Below are positions 34,737-41,780 of a DNA stretch of 64,000 nt, piece after piece. Each line of letters begins with the position of its first letter. Positions within the stretch are counted from its first letter, which is position 1. This stretch comes from Caenibius sp. WL (lineage in GTDB: Bacteria > Pseudomonadota > Alphaproteobacteria > Sphingomonadales > Sphingomonadaceae). Location of the stretch: contig NZ_CP081844.1 in the NCBI RefSeq assembly GCF_019803445.1, positions 2,988,501-3,052,500 on the forward strand. Direction: 5' to 3'. The notes under the pieces were generated by a model. It searched no databases. It had not been told where the DNA came from and was given only the letters and a program-made list of their open reading frames with translations. The translations under genes and the position numbers were made by a program.

Positions 34737-35825
34737 ATGGACACGCCTGTCGATCCGCAATTCTCCGACCTTCTGGTGCGCCTTTATGGCGACCTCGACA
34801 GCGAGCATCCGTGGGATGCCTTTCTCGAAGCGCTCGCCAAATGGCTGGAATCGAGCTTCGCGACTCTCATCATCACCGCCCCCGGCACGCATATGCCGGG
34901 CACTTATGTCACCCCGGGCGCCGATCCGCACTTCATGGCCCGCTATATCGAATCGTTCTTCGCGGAAGATCCGTTCAAGGATTTGCCCGATGGTAAGGTG
35001 ACATCGTTCACCGAATTCATAAGCCAGATGGCGATGGAAGATTATTCCGAATATCGCGACTATCTGGATGTCGCGGGCGGCGAACAGGTGCTGGCCGTCG
35101 ACATGCGTTTCAGCGGCCAGTTCGAAGCGCGTTTCCGGGTCTCGCGCGACAAGAGCAAGCCTGATTTCGCGGCGGCGGAACGGACCGCCTTGCAGGCGCT
35201 GGTGCCGCATCTGCGCATCGCCGTCAGCCTGTTCGAGAGACTGCAACTGGCCGGCGCCGAACACGCCATGTTCGAAAGCGCGACCGAAGGGCTGGGGCTC
35301 GCCCTGCTGGTGCTCGACCGCAATGGCCGCATCATCAGCAGCAATGCCCTTGCCGAACGTTTCCTCACCGAAGGCGAAGGCGTCCGGCGGGCGGGCGGTT
35401 GTCTGGCGTTCGACACGGTGGAACCGCGCAAGATCATCGCCGATCTTCTCGCCAGACCGGTGGGCCAGACCAAAGTCACCCGCTTCCGCATCGAACGGCC
35501 CGAGCGGGGCGACCTGATCGCCACCGCCCGCGCCATGGATCTGCCCGCGATCCATTCGGGGACGGGCGCGCTCGCCCTGTTCCTCGCTTTGCCGGGCGAC
35601 GAATCCTCGCTCGAACCCGAAACCGCGCGCGAACTGTTCGGCCTGACCATGGCCGAAGCCCGCCTCGCGGTGACGCTGACGCAAGGGGTCTCACTGGTCG
35701 AAGCCGCCCGCCGCCTCGGCATCACGCACAACACCGCCAAGACGCAGCTGCGCGCCATTTTCGCGAAGACGGGCGCGCGCCGGCAATCACAACTGGTCAG
35801 CATTCTCGCCGCGACCGGCGCCTGA
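34737..35825 (+). CDS. LuxR-type helix-turn-helix transcriptional regulator
   Basis: A 362-residue protein. The N-terminal part is a sensor without receiver Asp; a PAS-like core lies around residues 180 to 240 (GLALLVLDRNGRIISSNALAERFL). The C-terminal LuxR HTH reads FGLTMAEARLAVTLTQGVSLVEAARRLGITHNTAKTQLRAIFAKTG. The layout resembles TeiR/TesR, the LuxR-type activators of steroid degradation in Comamonas, so a role as ligand-responsive activator of this locus is a reasonable inference. Confidence 0.88.
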   Translation: MDTPVDPQFSDLLVRLYGDLDSEHPWDAFLEALAKWLESSFATLIITAPGTHMPGTYVTPGADPHFMARYIESFFAEDPFKDLPDGKVTSFTEFISQMAMEDYSEYRDYLDVAGGEQVLAVDMRFSGQFEARFRVSRDKSKPDFAAAERTALQALVPHLRIAVSLFERLQLAGAEHAMFESATEGLGLALLVLDRNGRIISSNALAERFLTEGEGVRRAGGCLAFDTVEPRKIIADLLARPVGQTKVTRFRIERPERGDLIATARAMDLPAIHSGTGALALFLALPGDESSLEPETARELFGLTMAEARLAVTLTQGVSLVEAARRLGITHNTAKTQLRAIFAKTGARRQSQLVSILAATGA

Positions 35826-35850
35826 TCCTGCCCCCCGCATCGCTTTCAAG

Positions 35851-35877
35851 TGAGTGCCCCGTAGATTTGGGTAAGTG
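35851..35877. promoter_or_regulatory. Two direct half-sites 21 bp apart
   Basis: TGAGTG (35851 to 35856) and TAAGTG (35872 to 35877) match the half-site of the shared operator and are separated by exactly two helical turns, upstream of the TetR gene and its full site C. Confidence 0.35.
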
Positions 35878-35962
35878 CGTGGGCCCGGCAGTTTTCTGTT
35901 CATACCGCTGGAAACGGCGGCTTTCAGCGCAGAAGGAAAATTGACATAAGCCCGCAGAAAAA

Positions 35963-35976
35963 TAAGTAAGCACTTA
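35963..35976. promoter_or_regulatory. Shared operator, site C (TAAGTA-AG-CACTTA)
   Basis: The palindrome ATAAGT-AAGC-ACTTAT (35962 to 35977) runs into the ATG of the TetR gene at 35976. Bound protein would block initiation, the usual layout for TetR autorepression. It matches sites A and B. Confidence 0.65.
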
Positions 35977-36653
35977 TGACACGAAAGCGGATTTCCGGCC
36001 CCGAGCGCCGCGCCCTGATCCTCGCCGCGGCGCGGCGCATCTTTTCCCAATATGGGTATGAAGGGGCGAAGACTCTCCAGATCGCGCGCGAGGCGAAAGT
36101 GTCCGAAGCGCTGGTCTATCGCCATTTCCCATCGAAACTCGCGCTGTACCGCGCCGTGATGCGGCAGGTGTTCAGCGAGCAGGACAGCCATTTCCAGCAT
36201 CTCGGCCTCCAGGAAACCAACGCCGCCGGTCTGGTCCGCACGCTCAAGACCTATTTCCTAACCTCGATCGCCGAAGGCGCCCCGGACGAGGAGCAGCGCT
36301 TCCGCATGACTCTGGCCAGCCTTGCGGGTGACGGCAATTTCGCCAGCCTGATCTATCGCCGGGCGCAGCGGCTGAATGCCAAGCTGGTCCACGAAGCGCA
36401 CCAGAACGCGCGCGAAAGCGGCGAAATGACCGGCAAGGCGCTGCGTCCGGCCAACACCGCGATGTTCGTCGAACATATCGGAATCATGATCAGCGCGATC
36501 CAGGCGCTGGCCCCGGCCTCGCGCCCCTATGCTTCGGACGGCTACGATCTGGCCATGGACGCCGTGTGGTTCTGCTGCCGCGGCCTCGGCCTCTCGGACG
36601 AAACGATCGCCCGATATATCGATGACGAGCCGCACATCCCCGCCACCGCATAA
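35976..36653 (+). CDS. TetR family regulator, candidate controller of the shared operator
   Basis: A 225-residue protein with the TetR DNA-binding domain (LILAAARRIFSQYGYEGAKTLQIAREAKVSEALVYRHFPSKLALY) and a ligand-binding C-terminal domain. The start codon is part of operator site C and there is no strong Shine-Dalgarno, so the mRNA may be leaderless or weakly translated. The same motif occurs before a monooxygenase (25659) and the esterase/reductase pair, so this protein may repress them. It ends in a bidirectional terminator. Confidence 0.9.
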   Translation: MTRKRISGPERRALILAAARRIFSQYGYEGAKTLQIAREAKVSEALVYRHFPSKLALYRAVMRQVFSEQDSHFQHLGLQETNAAGLVRTLKTYFLTSIAEGAPDEEQRFRMTLASLAGDGNFASLIYRRAQRLNAKLVHEAHQNARESGEMTGKALRPANTAMFVEHIGIMISAIQALAPASRPYASDGYDLAMDAVWFCCRGLGLSDETIARYIDDEPHIPATA

Positions 36654-36677
36654 AAAAGGGGCCATATGGCCCCTTTT
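36654..36677. terminator. Bidirectional terminator, perfect 24-base palindrome
   Basis: AAAAGGGGCCATATGGCCCC followed by TTTT is fully self-complementary and gives an A-tract/stem/U-tract structure on both strands. It serves the TetR gene and, in the other direction, the monooxygenase ending at 36742. Confidence 0.88.
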
Positions 36678-36741
36678 CCATTTCACCACGGTGAAGCATC
36701 GGCACATGCCGCGCGGCCCCTGCGGACCGCGCGCGCATGGC

Positions 36742-38220
36742 TTATTGCACCACGTAGTCTTCCATCTTCGGCGCCGCCATCGCTTCGGCGAAAGCATCGT
36801 AGCTCCACGGCCAGCTCGAGGGAACGCCCGTGGCGTCGAGATACCAGCTCGCGCAGCCCGAACCGAAAATGGTGTTCTTCGCGGCGGCGATCCGGCGTTC
36901 TTCGTAATTCTCGTGCGCAGCGGTGCTGGGAACCACGGTCGTCGCCTCACCCTTGCGCAGCAGGCCGATCAACTGATCGATATAGTCCCACTGCCGTTCC
37001 GCGATGTCGATCAGCGAGAAGTTGCCGACCGGCCCCGTCGGCCCGTTGAGCATGAAGAAGTTCGGGAAGCCCGGGATGGTGACCGCATAGTAAGCGGTCG
37101 GGCGCGTGGCCCACACGTCATCCAGCGAAACCCCGCCTTCGCCCAGCACGGTGGTCGGCCGGATGAAACGATCCGCCTTGAAACCAGTGGCCAGAATCAG
37201 CGTATCGAGTTCGTGGAACGTGCCGTCCTTCATACGCACGCCGTTGGGTTCGACCCGTTCGATGCCACCCGTTTCGACATAGACCGACGGGTTCTGCACT
37301 TCGTCGTAATAGGACCAGGAATAGACTAGGCGCTTGCACGCGGCGCGATAGTTCGGCGTCAGCTTCTGCTTGAGTTCCGGATCGGCGATCTTGGCGTCCA
37401 GATACTGCTGGCAGATTTCCTCGATCTGCTTGATTTCCGGGCTGTGGAAATCGGTGATCGCGTCGGTGAAGCGGCGCACATTGCCGATATATTCATCGCT
37501 GAAACGGATCGCATCCATCAGCGCCGGGTCCTTGCGGAACGCTTCGCGATCAGCCTCCGTGTATTCGAACTGTTCGACCGGCATGATCCACTGCGGCGAA
37601 CGCTGGAAATGCACCAGCTTTTCGACTTTCTTGTTGATCGCGGTGACAATCTGGATGCCGGTGGACCCGCAACCGATAAGGCCGACCTTCGCGCCTTCGA
37701 TCGGCGCTTCGTCATCCCAGCGCGCCGTATGGAACGCATGGCCCTTGAACGTTTCGAGCCCCGGAATTGCCGGGAGATTCGGGTGGTGCAGCACGCCCGA
37801 AGCGGCGATCACCACATCGGCTTCTGTCTGTTCGCCGTTGACAAGACCCAGTTTCCACACCGCGCGATCCGCGTCCCACACGGTCGAAACCACTTCGCTG
37901 TTGAAGCGGATGTGCGGCATCACGCCGTACTTTTCAGCGGTCTTTTCGAAGTAGGTCTGGATTTCGTCGCCCTTGGCGTAGAACGCTTTCCATTCCGGAT
38001 AGGGTTCGAAGCTGTAGGTATAGGCGTGCGCCGGAACGTCGCAAGTCAGGCCCGGATAGCGGTTTTCCCGCCACGTACCGCCCAAACGCGCCGCCTTTTC
38101 ATAGACAGTGAATTCTTCGCCACGTTCCTTGAGCTTGATCGCAGCGAGGATACCGGCCATCCCGGCCCCAACCACCGCATACCGCAACGCCTTGCCTGCA
38201 CCGTTGTTATCAGAGGACAT
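36742..38220 (-). CDS. Second Baeyer-Villiger-type flavin monooxygenase
   Basis: A 492-residue protein with FAD motif YAVVGAGMAGILAAIKLKERG, GGTWRENRYPGLTCDVPAHAY and the fingerprint FKGHAFHTARWD (FxGxxxHxxxWD, residues 158 to 169). The second Rossmann motif VGLIGCGSTGIQ follows. It lacks the N-terminal extension of the enzyme at 25659 and is closer to cyclohexanone/steroid monooxygenase-like proteins. It runs opposite to the TetR gene and is flanked upstream by an SDR at 38336, 115 bases away. Confidence 0.92.
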   Translation of the reverse strand: MSSDNNGAGKALRYAVVGAGMAGILAAIKLKERGEEFTVYEKAARLGGTWRENRYPGLTCDVPAHAYTYSFEPYPEWKAFYAKGDEIQTYFEKTAEKYGVMPHIRFNSEVVSTVWDADRAVWKLGLVNGEQTEADVVIAASGVLHHPNLPAIPGLETFKGHAFHTARWDDEAPIEGAKVGLIGCGSTGIQIVTAINKKVEKLVHFQRSPQWIMPVEQFEYTEADREAFRKDPALMDAIRFSDEYIGNVRRFTDAITDFHSPEIKQIEEICQQYLDAKIADPELKQKLTPNYRAACKRLVYSWSYYDEVQNPSVYVETGGIERVEPNGVRMKDGTFHELDTLILATGFKADRFIRPTTVLGEGGVSLDDVWATRPTAYYAVTIPGFPNFFMLNGPTGPVGNFSLIDIAERQWDYIDQLIGLLRKGEATTVVPSTAAHENYEERRIAAAKNTIFGSGCASWYLDATGVPSSWPWSYDAFAEAMAAPKMEDYVVQ

Positions 38221-38335
38221 GTTTTACCTCGTTCCCTTTCCAGTTATGAAAGGACAATCGCACAAGCGCCCGCTCTCCACATCACCCGATAGGGTTACGT
38301 GACAGGATGAATACAAATTCTTGTCCGGCCACCGT

Positions 38336-39106
38336 TCAGGGCATCAGCGCCCCGCCGTTGACATGCATCACCTGCCCGTTGATCCAGCGGCCATCCTCCG
38401 ACAGCAACAGGGCGACCATCGCGGCGATATCCTCCACTTTGCCCAGCCGCGTGCTGTATACCCCGGTCAGGCATTGCTTGATGAAGTCTTCAGGCACCTG
38501 CCCGCCCGCAATCATTTCAGGGGTCATCACGAAACCCGGCGCCACGCAGTTGGAAGTGATCCCTTCCCGTCCCCAGCGGCTTGCCACGTGGCGCATCAGC
38601 GCATTGAGGCCGCTTTTCGAGGCGGCATAGGATGGGCGGGTAGGTTCCGCCGCATCCCCTGCGGACGAGGTCGTGTACACGATTGCCCCGCCGCCATTGG
38701 CCAGCAGGTGCGGCAGCACCGCTCTGGTGCAGCGCAAGTGGCCGCGCAGATTGACGTCGATCGTGCGGTCGAACACCGCCATATCGACATCGAGCGCATC
38801 GCTGTCCTGGAAGATCACCCGCAGGTCCGCCGCGTTGACGTGGGCACCGTCGAGCTTGCCCAGCTTGCCGACCGCCTGTTCGATGGCCGCACCGATCGAT
38901 GCTTCGTCGGTGATATCGACCGGAACCGCGAAAGCATCCCCGCCGCCGGCCACCACGCCGTCTGCCACGGCCTTGGCGGCATCGCTATTGATATCCGCCA
39001 CGCAGACGCGCGCACCCTCGCTCGCCAGCCGCTTTACCGTGGCCGCGCCGATCCCGGTGCCCGCGCCGATGACAATGATGCATTTCCCTGCCAGACGTTC
39101 GCTCAT
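38336..39106 (-). CDS. Short-chain dehydrogenase/reductase
   Basis: A 256-residue classical SDR: IIVIGAGTGIGAATVKRLASEGA (cofactor), VYTTSSAGDAAEPTRPSYAASKSGLNAL (Ser and YxxxK catalytic residues) and APGFVMTPEM. It is upstream of and probably cotranscribed with the monooxygenase at 36742, so it may make or use its ketone. A LysR gene lies upstream in the same direction. Confidence 0.9.
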   Translation of the reverse strand: MSERLAGKCIIVIGAGTGIGAATVKRLASEGARVCVADINSDAAKAVADGVVAGGGDAFAVPVDITDEASIGAAIEQAVGKLGKLDGAHVNAADLRVIFQDSDALDVDMAVFDRTIDVNLRGHLRCTRAVLPHLLANGGGAIVYTTSSAGDAAEPTRPSYAASKSGLNALMRHVASRWGREGITSNCVAPGFVMTPEMIAGGQVPEDFIKQCLTGVYSTRLGKVEDIAAMVALLLSEDGRWINGQVMHVNGGALMP

Positions 39107-39199
39107 TCCCGATCTCCTTGTTATGCGCAGGAGCTAACTTGCGGGCAGGAACCGCGCAAGCAGCGCCCGAGCCACGCGCGCAATCGGAGACGCGGCTGG

Positions 39200-40090
39200 T
39201 TAGAACTGGCCGACAAGGTTCCGTGCCGTGGCGATGACCAGTTCAGCCGCCGGCGAAAGACTGCGCCCCGCATGCGAGGCGATGACCAGTTCGATGGATG
39301 CAGGGACGCCCTCCACCTCGACGGGCAGAACCGCGAGCCGCTCCGGCGCCTTGTGCACCAACGCTCCCGAAGCCAGCCAGATCACATCCGAATTGGCGGT
39401 GAGTTCGAACAACACCTGGCAATCATCGCACAGCACCGAAATTTCCCGGTTCTGGAACCAGGGTGCGCTTTTTTCATCGCTGGCCACCTGAATATCAGTG
39501 GTGATGCAGGCAAGGGCATAGGCCGAAAGATCTTCTGCCCGGACAGCCGCCTGCTGCAGGAGCGGATGCCCTGCCCGCACGATGAAGTTCATCGGCAATT
39601 GGGCGAAAGGCAGGACGTCCAGTTCATCGGCATCGCACAGCGGGTGACGCGCACCCACGAAGAATTCGATGGCATCGGCTTCGAGCTGGGCCATCTGCTC
39701 GGACACCGCACCCACCGATGCGACCGCACCGATACCAGGGTGATCACGGGCCAGCGCGCCCAGGACATCCGCCAGCCAAAGCGTCGCCGGCAAGGGCGCG
39801 AAACCGAAGCGCACATCGCCGCCGGCAGTCTGCGCCAGGGCTTGCGCGTTGCGCTTCAGCGTCGTCGCTTCGCGCAGGACATTGCGGGCATCGCGCAGCA
39901 ATTGCGCGCCGACGATGGTGGGCTTGGTCCCGCTCTTGTTCCGGTCGAGCAAGGTCAGCCCTACTTCCTCCTCCAGCAAGCGGATGGCGTGGCTCAGCGC
40001 GGATTGGGAAATGTGCAGCACCTTGGCGGCGCGGACGAAACTGCCCTGCTCCACCAGGGTGACGAAGTATTGCAGCCGCCGCAGGTTCAT
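39200..40090 (-). CDS. LysR family transcriptional regulator
   Basis: A 296-residue LysR protein: MNLRRLQYFVTLVEQGSFVRAAKVLHISQSALSHAIRLLEEEVGLTLLDRNKSG, then an effector domain (VRFGFAPLPATLWLADVL). It is divergent from the sterol-desaturase-family gene at 40186. The spacer contains repeated ATTCAT elements that could be its binding site. Confidence 0.92.
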   Translation of the reverse strand: MNLRRLQYFVTLVEQGSFVRAAKVLHISQSALSHAIRLLEEEVGLTLLDRNKSGTKPTIVGAQLLRDARNVLREATTLKRNAQALAQTAGGDVRFGFAPLPATLWLADVLGALARDHPGIGAVASVGAVSEQMAQLEADAIEFFVGARHPLCDADELDVLPFAQLPMNFIVRAGHPLLQQAAVRAEDLSAYALACITTDIQVASDEKSAPWFQNREISVLCDDCQVLFELTANSDVIWLASGALVHKAPERLAVLPVEVEGVPASIELVIASHAGRSLSPAAELVIATARNLVGQF

Positions 40091-40099
40091 ATGTGAAAA

Positions 40100-40143
40100 C
40101 TATTCATGCATTCCCGGAAATCAATTCATTTTTCCTATTCATG
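40100..40143. promoter_or_regulatory. Direct repeats CTATTCATG in the LysR/desaturase spacer
   Basis: CTATTCATG occurs at 40100 to 40108 and at 40135 to 40143, with another ATTCAT near 40124. The direct copies are 35 bases apart and lie between divergent genes, so they are candidate regulator-binding sites. Confidence 0.4.
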
Positions 40144-40185
40144 GGCTTTTGGTAATCAAACCGAAACCAGAAAGGATACCTTGCC

Positions 40186-41019
40186 ATGACCGGCGGAGCT
40201 TTGGATGGCCTCGGCAATTACGGGCTGTTCTACCTGATTTCCGGCCTCAGCGTTCTAGCCCTAGAGATCATCGCCGGGCGGCATCGCGGAATCTATTCGC
40301 GATCCGAATGGCTGATCAACCTGCTGTGCGCGGCCATCGGCATGGCAGCTATCCGTCCGTTGCTTTCCATCGCGGGCGCATTGGTCTTCGTCATACTCTT
40401 GCCCGGACGGCAGGGGATGCTTGCGCATGCTTCGGTCGGCCTCACCTTTGCCATCGGATTGCTGGTAACGGAATTCCTGTTCTACTGGGTTCACCGCCTG
40501 GCGCACGAAGGGAAAGGCAAACGGGGAATGGACTGGCTCTGGCAGCTTCACCGCACCCACCATTCCGCTCGCTATATGAACATCATCCTGCTGATCCGCC
40601 AACATCCGCTGTGGCCCATCGTGCAGCCGCAAACCTGGGTCGTCGCCTTCCTGCTCTATGCAGAACAACCGGTTGCCGCCGCGTCGATCGCCGTATCGGT
40701 CTATGCCTGGAATCTCATCACCCACAGCAACTTCCGCTGGGACGATCGCGTGCGCGCCATGCCAATGATCGGCCCCATGTTCCGCGCCATGGAGCATGTG
40801 CTCGTCTCGCCGGGTATCCATCACACACATCACGGCTATGGCAAGGACGGTGCGAACTACCGCAATTTCGGCCTGATCTTCTCAATCTACGATACGCTGT
40901 TCGGCACCTTGCATATTCCGGAAGGGCGGCCCTGGAAATACGGTCTCCCCGGCACCGACGCTTCCTGGAAGGAACAGGTTCTCTATCCGCTGGTACGGCC
41001 TCCCGCAAAAAAGCGCTGA
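40186..41019 (+). CDS. Sterol desaturase family di-iron membrane oxygenase
   Basis: A 277-residue membrane protein with four to five hydrophobic helices and the fatty-acid-hydroxylase His boxes HRLAH, HRTHH and HHTHH, which bind two irons. It begins at ATG 40186 after AAAGGATA. Members hydroxylate or desaturate lipids and sterols. Beside monooxygenases and a LysR it may functionalise a hydrophobic catabolic substrate in the inner membrane. Confidence 0.9.
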   Translation: MTGGALDGLGNYGLFYLISGLSVLALEIIAGRHRGIYSRSEWLINLLCAAIGMAAIRPLLSIAGALVFVILLPGRQGMLAHASVGLTFAIGLLVTEFLFYWVHRLAHEGKGKRGMDWLWQLHRTHHSARYMNIILLIRQHPLWPIVQPQTWVVAFLLYAEQPVAAASIAVSVYAWNLITHSNFRWDDRVRAMPMIGPMFRAMEHVLVSPGIHHTHHGYGKDGANYRNFGLIFSIYDTLFGTLHIPEGRPWKYGLPGTDASWKEQVLYPLVRPPAKKR

Positions 41020-41026
41020 GAGCCTT

Positions 41027-41686
41027 TCAGGCCCCGCCCCGCTCCATCTCGCCATGGAGGAAGTGGTGCAGCAGGTCGGCCATCGCGGCCACGCCCGCCG
41101 CGGGATCTTTCGGCCACTGGCGCACGCCGAGATAATAGCACGACCGGTCAAGCTGGCTCAGCACCAGCCCCACGCGCATGCGCGCATCGGCATCCCCGCG
41201 CAGATGGGCAAGGCGCGGTTCGCCTTCGGCCAACAGGTCGATCAGCACTTCCTGATAGCGCGCCGTCTTGCCGTAGATTTCCTGATCCAGCAGCACCGCA
41301 TGCGCCAGAATCACGCAGATCGCCTCGTTCTCGCGATAGAAGCGCACCATCTGCCCGCACCAGTCGCGCAACTGTTCGCGCGTCTTGCCCGGCATACGCG
41401 CCAGTTGCGCGTAATAAGGCTGCCAGACCGGGGCGAAGCGATCCGCGATCTCCTCCACCAGCGCCTGCATCGATGAAAAATGGGCGTAGAACGAAGCCCG
41501 GCTGACCTGCGCCTCCTTCAGCACATCGGCCACCACGCTGGCGGCATAGCCCTTGCGCGTGAACACGCGAATCGCGCCTTCCACCAACCGGTCGCGCGTC
41601 GCTTCGCGCTGGGCCGCCTGCAGGGCGTTGCCCCGGCTTTCGCCGGAAGGCTGCCTGCCGTTGTCCATCGCGATTGCATTGCCCAT
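41027..41686 (-). CDS. TetR family transcriptional regulator
   Basis: About 219 residues from ATG 41686; ATG 41668 is an alternative and the frame is open to 41722. The HTH is GAIRVFTRKGYAASVVADVLKEAQVSRASFYAHFSSMQAL. The start region overlaps an inverted repeat (41685), fitting autorepression. It is divergent from the large flavin reductase at 41781, its most likely target. Confidence 0.9.
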   Translation of the reverse strand: MGNAIAMDNGRQPSGESRGNALQAAQREATRDRLVEGAIRVFTRKGYAASVVADVLKEAQVSRASFYAHFSSMQALVEEIADRFAPVWQPYYAQLARMPGKTREQLRDWCGQMVRFYRENEAICVILAHAVLLDQEIYGKTARYQEVLIDLLAEGEPRLAHLRGDADARMRVGLVLSQLDRSCYYLGVRQWPKDPAAGVAAMADLLHHFLHGEMERGGA

Positions 41687-41697
41687 ACAAACTGTAT
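41685..41697. promoter_or_regulatory. TetR operator candidate ATACA-AAC-TGTAT
   Basis: A perfect inverted repeat in the divergent spacer between the TetR gene (41686) and the flavin reductase (41781). It overlaps the proposed TetR start codon. It is distinct from the TAAGTR sites, so a separate circuit is likely. Confidence 0.55.
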
Positions 41698-41780
41698 AGT
41701 CAGGTTCCGACACTGGCGGCAAGTCTCCTCAATCATGGCTTTCCTGCTGTCAGTCATAAACATAATCCGGAGCCTGACCC

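Noticed and set aside
33381-35684. 767-codon minus-strand frame opposite the LLM and LuxR genes
   Set aside because: It is an antisense shadow produced by GC-rich codon use; the plus strand carries recognised families.
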